A stretch of DNA of 64,000 nucleotides from Stromatinia cepivora (GCA_014898415.1 RCTD01000012.1:806001-870000); one strand, 5' to 3'; shown: positions 1 through 12,200, counted from the stretch's first letter. Made by a program: numbers and translations. The notes: a model not told the origin generated them from the sequence alone.

Positions 1-795
1 TGATGATGATCTTAGTTTTGTGGCCTCTTTTGCAAGAGCGTCAGCTAGTTCGTTTCCTTTCACTAAGGTATGTCCGGGAACCCAATTAAGTGAGATTTCG
101 GCTCCCTTTTGTATAAGAGATTCCGCTGCTTTGATTGCTCTGATTTGACAGGATTGACTGGGGGCATCAGAGGGTATTTTCAAACGATAGAGGCCAGCCT
201 GATTATCCGAATAGATCTTGAATTTGTCGTCCGATTGAGCTGTAGTGTTGGCGTATTCGATCGCTTTGGTGACCCCAAGGAGTTCTCCATTGTATACCAA
301 TTGATTTACTCCAATATTGCAGGTTTCCTTATGGGAGATTTGGCCATTAGCTGAAATAGCAACGATTCCGATGCCTACTCCGATTCCTTCTAAGGTTGAA
401 GAAGCATCTGTATATATTGTAATAGTATTTTTGCTTCTGTGTTTGAATACTAGGTTATGACCGATTGCTGCATCTTCCTTGGATAGTTTACTGATGTTGA
501 CCTTATATGGTATATCCCTTTTCCAAGGGGGGAAATGGAAATGATCGATTTTTTCTAGAGTGAATGGATCAAAATCTTCTTGAATTGAGTATATGATCTT
601 TTCGAGTTGAATAAGTTTCGATTTCTTCCTTTGAGGGGTTGTTATTGAATCCTGATCTGCTTTCTCGGCATTTAGTTTCTGTTTGTTTTTATACACAGGA
701 TGAGAAGGCGAGATCTTCAATAATCTGAAAGCATATTGTCTGATTCCAGCATTTAATCTGACTTCCGGGGGGCATAACGCAGCTTCTACTTCGAA
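1..795 (-). pseudogene. Tad-like LINE fragment: RT C-terminal linker and RNase H
   Basis: Read on the minus strand this is an almost uninterrupted frame. It starts near 795 with a reverse-transcriptase C-terminal linker (EAALCPPEVRLN, then YAFRLLKISPSHPVYKN) and runs into an RNase H domain between about 430 and 1. The RNase H acidic residues are visible in order: TDASS, NGELLG, YSDNQAG and GNELADALAKEA. In non-LTR retrotransposons this domain removes the RNA strand during target-primed reverse transcription. The 3' end of the element lies beyond the window. The upstream RT is absent because the frame switches near 795 into NACHT/WD40-type sequence, so this is a 5'-truncated insertion. Base composition is much less AT-rich than in the repeats further right, so RIP has been light. 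The family call is firm; the exact junction is good to about 10 bp. Confidence 0.85.
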
Positions 796-1003
796 CGTTC
801 GGAGGACGGCACTCCAATTTGATTGGGTCCTTGATAATTTATAAATCCAACTCGGGATACATTTTTGAAATGTTTTTCGAATAATACTCTTCTCTGGAGC
901 AAAGAAAAGGGCTGAGCAATAGATTTGAAGAGGAGCTTGTTCAATTCCTGTTCGGTTGTAAAGGACAAAGCGTTTAGCGTCATATATGAAAGTATAAAGT
1001 TTA
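796..1003 (-). pseudogene. NACHT/WD40 (HET-E-like) protein fragment, downstream half
   Basis: The minus strand encodes about 69 codons of the helical region that precedes the WD40 repeats in fungal NACHT/WD40 incompatibility-type proteins. Visible signatures are YTFIYDAKRFVLYNR, APLQIYCSALFFAPEKSIIR and IPSWIYKL, ending in NWSAVLRTFE, where family members continue with an LQTLEGHS-type first WD40 repeat. That repeat is replaced by LINE sequence. The upstream half of the same region lies at 2824-3141, across a pogo element. The family acts in self/non-self recognition; this copy cannot make a protein. The family assignment rests on memory of the motif. Confidence 0.75.
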
Positions 1004-2821
1004 AGTCTAATACCCCACTTTCGGGCCACCCCCTGTTTTGGGCCACCTCGAAAATATCATTATATAAATTTTAAACTTTAATAATTCAACAACTACTCTA
1101 CTTCAATAAAATCCCCTGTAATATCTGTTTCATAATCATTATTAGAATCATCCTTTTCAATTTCATAATTCCCAACCTCAATTTGCGCTCCCTGAATAGC
1201 TTTAATCTCTACAAACCTCGAATTCAGATTAGTTTTTACCATTCGTCTTTTTTTAAGTATAATCTGCTTTAATTTATATTCCAATTATTTTATTTAATAC
1301 TTTGATTATATAAGTTTATAATCCTTAACATTAAAACCTTTTATGATTTTACAAAATAATAATCGATGAATTGAAAAATTAATTTCTTTTTCTTGAATTA
1401 TTATATATATATATTTTCGAAAATCTAATACTTTTTGAAAGATTTTCTATAGAATAAAAAATGATTCTATATTCCATTGATATTAAAGATCATCATTTGA
1501 AATAAAATTTTGATTTAGAATTTCGTTATTATTATTCTCAAGTAATAAACGATTTATAAAAGATTTAATACAATTTTGAAGCTATAAATCAGAAACCTTT
1601 TATCCAGATTTGATATTATAAATTATCAAACTCTTTATTCTAATTTTCTAATAACAAACAAAAAAGCTATACTTTCTAATTATTGAAGAATCCAATAAAA
1701 AACCCAATTTGTTGAAATAATGCTTATAAACATTTTTGAAAGATAAGAATATTAACAAATCTAATAATTATAATATATATAATATATATAACAATAAAAA
1801 TAGAAAATAAATATTGTTTTTGAAATATTCAAGTATAAATTCAATGGTTTTATAATTTCCATAATTATCTAATATAAATAATCTAGCTTCTTTAGATCAG
1901 GAAGGAATAATTTGAGGAATAAAGATCGTTTTCAATTATTCAAATTTTGTAATATTTATTATTCATTTATTATTTATAATAATGAATTTTTATTCTTTAT
2001 ATAGAGTAAGATCTATAGGAAATCATTATTATTGTATATGTTTTCTTTTAAAAATAACGAATGATTTGAGTGTTCATTTTATTATCGAAATATATTCAAT
2101 AAAAGATATCTAAACTCTTGAACCAGCTTGTTTTTTTGAATAAAACAATATTCTGAACTTTCTACTACTAAACTATTTAAACCCTAACCTTTCATAATAC
2201 CAACTTTATCTATATTCCATCGATTTTCGGGTTTAATATACTTAATCGAAAACAAATTAAACTTTTCAAATTATTTACTAATAATTTCATTAATAGTATT
2301 TGAAATATATACAGAATCGATTCGATATTATCTTTTGGTTTTAATTTCAAGGTTTCTTTTCAAAAAATTCTGTATCTATCGTTTTCCAAATAAAAAATCA
2401 TCTTTTTTCATTTCGAAAAAGTTTTCATTCATTTCTTTTATTTATCGATAAATAAAATTAATATTTAATGATTTTTATATTAATATTTAATCTACTAATA
2501 CTTTTTTTTGAATCAGAATTATCTTTTGTATATTTTGTATATCATTTTTATAAGATAAATAATTATCTATTCGATTTTGAAATATAATATAAAGAATATT
2601 ATATTCCGAATTAATCTAATGTATAATTAATTTATTTGCAATCATATCAAAGGCCATAACAATATTATCTTCAATATAAGTATTTGTTATATTATAAATA
2701 ATAATATATTCAAATTTCAGATCGATTGATTGAATGATTGTTGAATTATTAAAGATTTAATAAGGGAGATTGCTTAAGGTGACCTAAAAGAGGGGGTGGC
2801 CCGAAAGTGGGGTATTAGACT
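1004..2821 (-). mobile_element. pogo/Fot1-like DNA transposon, copy 1 (RIP-decayed)
   Basis: The element is bounded by terminal inverted repeats that start AGTCTAATACCCC and match for about 31 bp. It is flanked on both sides by the dinucleotide TA (1002-1003 and 2822-2823), the target duplication of Tc1/mariner/pogo elements. The transposase reads on the minus strand from near 2760 to 1093 and is full of stops. The first catalytic block is still readable near 2205 as NIDKVGI, where the first D is kept and the following E has become K. The interior is very AT-rich, while both terminal repeats and the flanks keep their G and C. A second copy lies at 24340-26153 in the opposite orientation. Confidence 0.85.
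1093..1284 (-). pseudogene. C-terminal remnant of pogo-like transposase, copy 1
   Basis: This is a 63-codon open stretch at the 3' end of the decayed transposase, after the DDE domain. It is a charged, helical tail: a Lys/Arg-rich start (LKQIILKKRRMVK), then GAQIEVGNYEIEKDD and an acidic end. The second copy at 25873-26064 encodes the same tail with only a few substitutions (for example M/I and V/A). No ATG belongs to it, because it is the end of a longer gene whose upstream part is destroyed. It escaped stops mainly because its codons offer few routes to TAA or TAG by G-to-A change. Not a functional gene. Confidence 0.7.
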
Positions 2822-2823
2822 TA

Positions 2824-3141
2824 GAATCTTTATTAGCCTTCATTATCTATTAGCTGAATTCCTAAAAGAAATATTAAATGATATTGACACACTGGAATAT
2901 AAGACTCTAAAAAGCTTATTGCGTTGATGCTCTCTGAAATCTTCCCCATCAAGCTCATAACCTCCAACCAATGCAGCAAATGGGTTTTGAGGAATTTATG
3001 AATATTGTCGTTATCTTGAATGTGTTCTCTATTTTGTTCAGGATCTCCATCTTTCAAATCAGCATCACACAACAAATTTCGAAGAAAAATTATTCTTCGA
3101 AATACGCCCTTTTTATACCTTAGTTGTACTAAACAAATCAA
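2824..3141 (-). pseudogene. NACHT/WD40 (HET-E-like) protein fragment, upstream half
   Basis: The minus-strand frame encodes the region just before the 796-1003 fragment in the same protein family. Recognisable blocks are QLRYKKG, then IHKFLKTHLLHWLEVMSLMGKISESI followed by a leucine-rich helix (the family form is roughly FLxxHFLHWLEALSLMGKI). The frame ends in a stop near 2833. The pre-insertion sequence needs a frame change and has at least two stop codons before the pogo target TA, so the gene was already decayed or was hit by RIP together with the transposon. No NACHT P-loop is seen upstream; the AT-rich sequence beyond 3570 replaces it. Confidence 0.7.
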
Positions 3142-3262
3142 TCCAAATTGAATGCAATTGTCCCCAAAGAAATTGAACCAGTAGTTGTTGTACCACTGTC
3201 GTCGACGTCCAAAACGCGTAAAATTTTCACCCCCTTCATCCCTCCATAATGACGGGGACTAC

Positions 3263-3569
3263 TGTTAGTCTTAACAGAAGTCCAGATGACTAAGCATAAG
3301 GTCACCTGACCCCAGATGTCCCACCGGGGATCAGTCAGTGGGACATAGTGGGAAGCAGTGGGAACCAGAATACGAAGGTCTATATAATCAGGATGGATTT
3401 CCTTTGTAAAAGTTTCATATTCAAAATTAATTATTTAGTATAATCTATTATTAATTACAAATTACAATTATTCATTATTATTACTTAAATCCCTATTTGA
3501 TGCTTAATTATAAATTATCTTAAGAATCTAAAGCATTTCCATATAATCTAAACGGCAAACCTCGTAACA
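3263..3569. mobile_element. Possible LTR of an LTR retrotransposon
   Basis: A 307-bp segment starts TGTTAG and ends CGTAACA, giving a short TGTTA/TAACA inverted terminus as in copia LTRs. It carries GC-rich upstream sequence with repeated GTGGGA motifs (3340-3375), a TATATAA stretch near 3383 and a pyrimidine-rich block before the AT-rich 3' part. No 5-bp target duplication is visible and no second copy was found in the window, so it may instead be the promoter side of the broken NACHT/WD40 gene. Confidence 0.35.
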
Positions 3570-5881
3570 TTATACTGAAGTATCAATATATTAATTGAAG
3601 CTAATAAAACCTATACTATATATCCTTAAACTTCTATCACCAAAAACATATTTTTGGTATTAATACCCTATCCAGTAATTAATTAAATTATCAAATCTCT
3701 TTCGAATATCCTTCCAGAGATATTTGATTAGTATTCAGCAATATTATCTCCATTTTGTAATATACAATCTTCCTAACCATTTCCTTTCCAAAACAGACTT
3801 ATAGATTAGAATTACAGGAGAATCTCCATTTATCAAAAATACTTTTCCCAATCGAAACTGAAATATATCTGAGATTTCGGCTTCGATTTGAAATATATTG
3901 GATATATATTTACGTAATCAATATTATTATAATTAAGTAAATATTCTTCAATAATAATTATTGTATTCAATAAAAAATACAATTCCAATTAAAATAATTT
4001 CCAGGTTTTCCAAAGTAATTATAAGAGTTTGATAATCTCTTAATATTCTGAAAAAACCAGATAATATTTCCAACAAAATGCCAAATTTATATTAGGGATT
4101 AGATCAATTATCTTTGTATAGGAAAAAAAGGATTTTCAATTATATATAATTATTTTCTCATTAATATTATTAATTGTTATAATACCGCTATAGCTTTTAT
4201 TGGTATTGGAACTCGTATAACCATCCTTTCCTACGGATGATGTAGGAGGCATTGGGATTGGAAAGATAGAGGGTACGCGTGAGGTGAGTAGATATGAAGC
4301 CTCAGGTATGATTATGGTGGATGTAGAAGGATACATCCTATATATGTATTGAGATAGCAGAGAGGTAGATGAAAGCGTAAGGAGCTCAGGACGCAGGCAA
4401 GCTAGAGCCAGAGATGAGTAGCAGGAAAGAAAGGAGAATGCAGTAGAGCATGAAGTGTGACCGAATAATTTGCAGTACTGCGGTGAAAAGGGCATACACT
4501 GATTGCCTCGTTTTACAAGCTTCTTATATATTATAAAAAGATACAGAATATAGCGAATAGAACGCTATATTAATTTTATAAAACTTTATTCATAAATAAG
4601 AAAAGTTCAAGTTTAGATATAACAATATCATAAATCAATTATAATCAATTTACAGATAAATATATAAATCTTTTCTAGATATATTACAAATAATCAATCA
4701 TATCTTTTTAAGACTAACTTAATCAAAGAATACACATATAATTGAAATTACAAAAATGAAAGAGGAAAAATAGTGGGGATGCTTATTAGTCCTGTTTATC
4801 ATTGAAATATATGATTGTCACCAAACTCAGTTAAAATTCAGATTAGCTTTGTTTTAAGCGAGCGCATAATTTTCATTATCTAGTTCTTTACTTTATATTG
4901 GAACTCATACTTCTTGGCGTAGTATAATAGAAATCTCATTTGGCATATTTAGAGACATGTATATTAAGAATTTCCTTTGTATTTGTATTATATATAAAAA
5001 ACTATACAAGTAAATATAATAAAATCTTATATCAAAGAACAATAATTAAAGGTATATTCTCGAAAAACCATTTATTATCGAAAATCCCAAAACTATCTTT
5101 TTCTATTCTTCTTTCCATTTATTATAATAATAAACATTATTAATATTCAAAAATTTACAATTTCTTATTTATAATATATATCCAAATTTTGATTCATTAC
5201 AAATTTCCAGATTATTAAAATATTATTCCTATATTTTATTGTTTCATTTTTTTATTCATTTTCAAATAAATTCTATACAATTTGTAAATGAGATTTGTTC
5301 TATAAACGCTACTTGAATATTGGATTTTGATTTATAATTAAGATTTATAATATCTTTCCAATTCTATTATTCTTTAATTCAGAATAATTCGAACAATCTA
5401 ATTGTATTATCATATTAATATATTTTCTCGCTTAATCCTGTTAAAGATAAGAATCTACAATAAATACTATTATAAGTTTCGGAAAGCAAAGCGCTCTTTC
5501 TTTATCAATTTCAGGACTTATAGTTAGTGTTGTTATCGTGGTGATTCACTAGCTGAAAGTAGGTATCGAAATCCCAGTCTGACGGATGAGTATTGGAACT
5601 GATGCTTCACAGGTGAACTATATTATAATTATAGCGAATTATATATAAATATCCTCCTACAATACTCTAAAGCCTTTATTTCATATTAATCATTTACTAT
5701 TGGTAATTGATTTTATACAACCAAATATTTGATTATATTCGGTGTTTCTGCAAATATATTTTTTTTATAACTTTTATTGAGGAATTATAGTTACATATAA
5801 AATTCTATATACAAATCCATCAAAGTCGATAACGAAAATCTCTATAGGATTTTCGGATCCTATAATAGTCATTCTTGTATA
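3570..5881. other. AT-rich stretch, no gene recognised
   Basis: Decayed AT-rich sequence with no recognisable domain in any frame. It holds one GC-balanced island (described separately at 4136-4495) and a smaller mixed patch at about 5480-5620. I see no coding signal in the latter. The Est1-type pseudogene begins directly after this stretch. Confidence 0.5.
4136..4495 (-). other. GC-balanced island with a 119-codon open frame, unknown
   Basis: A stop-free minus-strand frame starts with a true ATG (MPFSPQYCKLFGH). It is Ser/Leu/Pro-rich in the middle (LLTLSSTSLLSQYI) and ends in an AT-rich, low-complexity tail (ITINNINEKIIIYN). The first 100 codons fall on an abrupt GC-balanced island (about 4200-4500) surrounded by more than 75% AT. 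That is compatible with a relict exon or a fragment of non-repeat DNA that escaped RIP. The plus strand over the same interval has several stops. I recognise no domain and cannot say whether it is expressed. Confidence 0.25.
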
Positions 5882-7281
5882 ATGTCGTTATCAATTGAAT
5901 TGGCATTAGAACCCCAGACAGCTTTTGACTCGTCTTCAATTGAAAGATCATCATTCGACCCCTCAATCATCGCCCTCCCTCAACTCTCAAATCTCGAATT
6001 TGATGACATTCTAGAAACAAAATTGCCGGTTCCTCAAGAGCAACTCCTAGAACATATCAAGGGCGTTTATGCTGGCCTTCAAAAGGTTGAAGCCAAGTGC
6101 ATCAAAGCTGTTAACGAAATAACCAGACTCACATCAAACGATCTTCCTACACAATCAAAGTTGAATAATGAACAATGGCAAGGTTTCATCGATTTACATC
6201 GCACTCTAATCCAACAACACTACAGGTTCTTTTTGGCTTCTCAACATCCATCTGCTAGTCCTGATATACGTCACTTAGCATTAGAATATGCAATGCCTGG
6301 TAGATTGTGGGTGCATGGCGCTTACTCCTATTTGATATTTTTGTCACTTCGATTACCTGATTTATTGGATCATACAAATAAATTTACATACATGGTTTAT
6401 TCGGCACTGGATTTTTTATATGAAGCAATTCCGAGTTTCAGGGATACATGGGCTGAACTTTCAGGACATGTTGCATTTTTCCGTGCAATGAAGATTCCCA
6501 CAAATCGTCTAATTTGTATCGCTGAGGAAATTGCAGAGCGCAATATATGGAAGCAAATTGTATATGATTGATATTTGGATTTGTATAAAAAAAATCCATG
6601 TGAAGGGAGATTTTATCTTTATCTTGGATAGCTTGTTAGACCAGATTATTTACATCAGATGTTCTATTTTACAAAATCTGTCTGCACTTTTCGGCCCCTT
6701 CATTTTATATGGAGCCCATTCCTGAACACATTCAATACCTTTCTCGATTCAGTATTGACTGAAGAAATCGCTAAGGGTAACGATTTTCATAGTCGCTGCG
6801 AATTGGGAACTCTTTTATTAAAGTTCATAATTACTTTCTCGCATATAAAGCTGGTAGCTTGGAGGAATACAAGACCCGCGAATCGCAATTCCTCTGTCTT
6901 CTGGACAACTATATGGAAAAAACCTCGACCATGTTCATTATAGAAGGATACCTTATTGCTATATCCAATATCAACGCTGAGCTTGGCTTCTGCTCAGTAG
7001 AAAACCCCATTATGAAAGCCATATATGGACGTTTCTCGGCAGTAGATAAGGTTGGTGCCTGTATGATCCCATTCAGGCATGTTTGGAACCTTAGTAACTC
7101 CACCTTTGAAATTATTTTGCATCGATTTGACGACTCCAATATTCTTTCTTTTGTTCATGTCACTCTTATATTTATATATAAAATGGTTCGTTCAGGTACA
7201 GAGGCAATTGATCTTGTGGCATCAACATTTCCTTGGGAGGATTTAGCATTCATGATTAATAGATTGTTGGGATTTTATTAA
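5882..7281 (+). pseudogene. Est1-type (SMG5/6/7-like) DNA/RNA-binding-domain protein, disabled
   Basis: The first 229 codons from a good ATG match the fungal family annotated as DNA/RNA-binding domain, Est1-type. Landmarks are IKGVYAGLQKVEAKCI, KLNNEQWQGFIDLHRTLI, FFLASQHPSASPDIRHLALEYAMP, and LLDHTNKFTYMVYSALDFLYEAIPSF. The frame then meets TGA at 6569, where relatives have Trp (TGG to TGA), and TAG at 6629. Translation through these gives FYFTKSVC, still family-like. A frameshift between about 6775 and 6845 moves the homology into another frame, which is open to 7281 (SLEEYKTRESQFLCLLDNY, then EGYLIAISNI, then FVHVTLIFIYKMVR and LVASTFPWEDLAFMINRLLG). The usual C-terminal extension after this Leu-rich block is missing. 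The family resembles nonsense-mediated-decay and telomerase-associated proteins. The family call is made from memory of its motifs. Confidence 0.8.
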
Positions 7282-8779
7282 TATAACATAATTGATAAAA
7301 TCAATAATACATTATTTTTATAACCAAATATAAGCCCTCTTATAGAAGATTATACCCTCAGAGGATTTTTTTGGTTTGAAGATCTTTATCCGAACGATTT
7401 TTAGAATAGGAAGAAAATTGAAGGAGGCAAATATTGTGGTTTTAAAGGGGAGATATTGTAATGCAAAAAATGCATATTATGATTCGCTTATCATATCGTG
7501 GGTGCTATTATATGGTTAAGATTTGATAAATCCTAATCATAATATTTGAGATTGAATTATATAAAGAAGGATTAAGCTATTCTTTTTTTTCTTGATATTA
7601 TTATTGTGGTATATACATCATTTTTCGCATCACCAATCCCTAGTTATTGTTCTCTCCTTTGTTGATACTTCGTGTAGATATTTCACTTCTTGATGTTTTT
7701 GTTATAGTTCCTAATAGCTGAGATGGTTGCTTGATACCAGATCTGCAGCTTTAATGATGAACGAAAATATTATGATTTTTATAACTATCATATACCAATT
7801 ATTTATTAGAAATTGAATATCACAGTAATAATAATGATAATAATGAACATTAACTTTATTACTATCAAAGAAACAAACCCGCATTATATACTAAATAAAA
7901 GAATTCCAAATATTTAAAGGTTGAATTTCAATTATACAATCTATAAACAATATTGAATGATTCTAGATGAACAAGGTTCTTTAAGATCCTTCAAAATCTT
8001 ATAAGATTTTAAATCCTCAAATTCATTTCTATTCAATTATAATCATTTTTAAAAACGATTATTAATTTACAATCCTGAAATTCCATTTGATATTAAAATC
8101 AAATATATTTAATTATTATATTCAAAGCCCAAAATCTCTTTAGATATCCAAAAATATCAATCCATTTTATTTTATTTATATTTCTATTAGATATTTAATA
8201 AGATAGATATTATAGATATTATTAATGATTTGCTATATAATTATATTCGGTTTCAAAAAGAAGGTTGATATTTATATGAAGAGAAGTTTTGGCGAAGTAA
8301 TATTATTCTTGAATATTTTTTGTTGTTTATAAAAGCTTTTTATTATTGTTTTTATTATATTTCTAAAAATCTTTATTTCTTTTAATTAATTCAAACTTTT
8401 AGTAAAAAAATATTTTTTATTATATATTATAAGAAATATAAATTTATCAAAAATGATTGCTTTATTAAATACTTCGATTAAAAGGAAAATATCAATAAAA
8501 GTTTGTATTTCTGATGATAATATTATTATCAAATGATTTTAATTTCGATAAAATATATTGCTATTATAATGATTTATATTAGTATTATATATAAAATTCA
8601 ATTTAGAAGTCTTATAATAGTCTTTATTCAATTCAGGATATTTAGTATAATTTGAAGAAACTAGATTCTTGTTCTCGAAAAAAACTTGATAATGTTTTAA
8701 GAAATTTTTCGAATTATTGGAATTATTTGTTAATGGAATGGAAGTAGATATATAATATATAGGTTTATAATATGGTTGT
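7282..8779. other. AT-rich stretch without recognised genes
   Basis: About 1.5 kb of very AT-rich sequence with stops in all frames. A mixed-composition tail (to about 7760) follows the Est1-type pseudogene and may contain the rest of its decayed 3' end. Nothing else recognisable is present before the minisatellite. Confidence 0.5.
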
Positions 8780-8944
8780 GATAGAGATATTGATGATTAA
8801 GATGTTAATGATGGAGATACTGATAATTGAGGTATCGATAATGGAGATACCAATGATTAAGGTATTGATGATCATTGTATTAATAATTATAATATTTCAA
8901 ATTGTTATATTAATAATTGTAATATTTCAAGTTATAATAAAAAT
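8780..8944 (+). repeat. 15-bp tandem repeat, block 1 (11 units, RIP-decayed)
   Basis: Eleven consecutive 15-bp units follow each other, for example GATTAAGATGTTAAT, GATGGAGATACTGAT and AATGGAGATACCAAT, becoming more AT-rich to the right. In the frame that continues the second block, the units encode pentapeptides of the form D-x-x-x-[DN], with several TAA/TGA triplets where the second block has sense codons. That is what C-to-T decay of CAA/CGA-type codons would give. Confidence 0.85.
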
Positions 8945-9010
8945 GGTAATACTTTTTTGTTTAGTTTAAATAAAGATGATGTAGATGATTGTAATGATGA
9001 TAATGCAGGT

Positions 9011-9235
9011 GATGGCGCTGGAATTGATGGCAATGAACGTGATGGCAATGAACGTGATGGCAATGAACGTAATGGCAGTGGATATGATCGCGGTATAAAT
9101 GATTGCATTGCAGATGATGGCATTGGAGTTGATTACGGTGCAGATGATCGCAATAGAGATGATGGCGTTAGAGTTGATTGCAGTACAAATGAATACAATA
9201 CAAATGATCCCAATAGAAATGATAACAATGAATTT
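9011..9235 (+). repeat. 15-bp tandem repeat, block 2 (15 units), pentapeptide-coding
   Basis: Fifteen units of exactly 15 bp run in register. Three adjacent units (9026-9070) are identical (GATGGCAATGAACGT); the others vary at positions 4-15. The plus frame is open from about 8957 to 9280 and encodes Asp/Asn/Gly-rich pentapeptides such as DGNER, DGIGV, DYGAD and DRNRD. A gap of about 66 bp out of register separates it from block 1. The open frame has no ATG of its own, so it is either the tail of a lost low-complexity protein gene or a minisatellite whose unit is a multiple of three by chance. Confidence 0.9.
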
Positions 9236-9280
9236 AATACTTTATCAAAAAAGCTAAATTATAATTATAATTGTAAATAA

Positions 9281-12200
9281 ATAATCAAAAAAATACTTAT
9301 AGAATTTTTGTAATACTTATTATAGAATTCTTCGATATTGTTAATTACAGATTTGTTTTGAAGATTTTCGGAAATATTGGATTGAAAAAGATCTGTTATA
9401 TAGTTTATTTCAAGATTGTTTTGAATAAAGAAAAAGATAATTATTATTAGATCTTCAATTGTTTTGAATAAAAAAAAGAATAAAGGTAATAATCGATCGA
9501 AATAAAAAGTAAATAATTTTATGGATTGTTTTGAATACTTTGTTTGAAATGCTTCAATTAGTAATTTTGTAATTATACAAAATCTTGAAATCTTTTCTGA
9601 TATATTTATAAGATTAAAAAATATTTCTTTTTCGATATAAAGATTAAGGAAGTATTTAAAGAGTTTTGGATATAAAATTAATTTTGATATAAAAAGAAAG
9701 AGTATTATTATATATAAACAATTAATATAATAATGTTATAAAAGGAAATATAAGGGTTATTTATAAGTTTATAAAATGGAGATAATTCTTTATCTAATAG
9801 ATTCAATTTTTAATTAAAACAAATGATATAAAATATATAAGTATATAAAGATTAATAAAAAAAATCAATAATTATATCTTTATTATATAATAAAGAGCCA
9901 ATATTTATTAATATAAATAAAATAAAGCAATAAATAAAACTTTATTAATTAATTGATTAAATTAATATCTATATCAAATTTAAGATTATTTAAGATAATA
10001 AAAAGCTTTTATAAAGCTTTAATAAATGATATAATAAGAAAATCTGGTTTATTAACTATATTGATATATAAATTTGGAATATAAAACTAAATTTAATTTT
10101 TCAGAATTAAATAAAAAAGAAAGGAAAAAGCTTAAAAAGAATAGTCCTTTTTTTAGGCTTATAATGAAATATCTGTTTTATATTAAAACAGGAATTATTG
10201 AAATCTTCGAGTTTATTAAATTAATTAGAATAGTTTTTAAATTGTAATACTTTATTAGAATATAAAAATAAAAAAATAAATAATTATGAAAGAGAAAGAG
10301 AAGAATCAGAAAAGAAATATTAAACTCTTGATATAATATACAAAATAGGATAGATTTCTTTTGGTTATATCAATCTAATATTTTAAAAGGGGAAAAAGAA
10401 AAGGGTAGTAATAAATATCAATATCTGAATTTTATTTAAATGGAATTAAATTTAGTATAGGTATTATATTAGAATTATTAATATAATATTTGTAAATTCA
10501 AATTATTAGATAATAATTATATATACAAAATTAATTCGGAATTTTTGTAGATATAAAAAAAGATTTTGAATGGTTAATCGAAAGATGAAAAACATTGTAA
10601 TTAAAATAGGATTATGAGTATAATTCGTATTCATAGGAAAAATTATCATTCTTATATTTAAGATCTATATATTTATCAAATAATTATACTTCTGTTGTAA
10701 TCTATATTATAATGGCGAAATCAATAACCCTGGAATAATTAATTATTTATATTAATAGAAAGTATAAATTATTTAGATTATAAAGATTATTATAATTATA
10801 AAGAAAAATAAGTATTCTGAATTGATCTGAATCCAATATGTTTATATTATTTTTAGATTTTGAATAGGATTTTTCAAATTCTTTGATTTCTTTCTTGGAA
10901 TATTATATTTCGTTTTTCAAAGAAAAATTAATCAAATTTATAATTATATATAATATTATATAATCATTGAAACAAAAATATAAGGAAATACTTTAATTAT
11001 TAATGAACGATTAATCTTATATATATTTAAGAATATCAATATTAAAAGAAATTCATCAATATTAATCAATTTTGAGAAATCGTAAAAGATCGAATATATA
11101 TAAATAGGTCGATGTATCCAGAAAATAATAAATCGAATATTTTCGATTTTGTATCAATTTTCGTTCTTAAACTGAATAAGAAAATTTATATTATTGGTTA
11201 TAAAATATAATATAATATCAAGGGTAGGGAATTTGGAAAGGATAATAGTATCTATTAATTTCGAGAAAATTCGATTTATTTATTTATTCAAGAACTATTT
11301 TTTCTTTGTTATATATTCTTTCAATGATTATAAAACAAATGTAACAATCTGGTATTGATTAGGCTTTAATACTTCAAATTCGTAAATTAGTAAATTATGG
11401 GTTAAAGATATATTACTGAGTATTTATTTAGAAATAAAATCGTTATTAGATTAAATAAAATATTTATAAACTAATTAATAATTTAATTGAATATGAATCT
11501 CCAATATTAAGAAATTACTTTAATTATATACTCTTTACTTCGATAACAAAAGAATGAATAGTTTGTTTAATCAATCTATTTATTATATAATATAAGATCC
11601 TATGATTTATAATATATCAATTCTTTATTTTATAATATATTAAATGAATTATATAAAATAAAATCAATTTTTCCATTTTCAAAATTGTTTATTATATTAT
11701 TTATATAGTTTTTTTCGAGGTTTATTATTCTTATTATACTGCCGTTTATATAAAACTTGAAAAAAATGATAATCTCGAAAGTATTATTTAAATATCTTTC
11801 CTTATTTTTTTTTTATATAAATAAATCTGGTTTAATAAAGTAAATGATAACAAAAATTCCTTATATAAATCTATTGTCTTTTTTGATTATTTATAATATT
11901 TATATATTCATTTTATTATATGATTTAATAATTCGATTTATAAAGAAATAGTATCATCCATATACTTATTTTTATAAGCTATCTCAAAGGATATAAGGAA
12001 CCAATTAAACAAATCTTGCTGATATATTGTTCCAATAAATTCATTTAATCCTATAAATATAATTCTCGAATAGATTTTAATTATATTAAATATAATGAAA
12101 TCCAATATTGTAAGAAAATCATTTTCGAATGTTTATATTATATAAAAATAATTTTCAAATAAATCGATAATATTATCGAAAGTTATTGTAAATGTGAATC

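Noticed and set aside
6909..7139. 76-codon minus-strand frame
   Set aside because: Lies opposite the Est1-type coding sequence and shows no independent signal.
8772..9123. Hydrophobic and Ser/Pro-rich frames over the minisatellite
   Set aside because: Other-frame readings of a 15-bp repeat, which is open in several frames because of its period.
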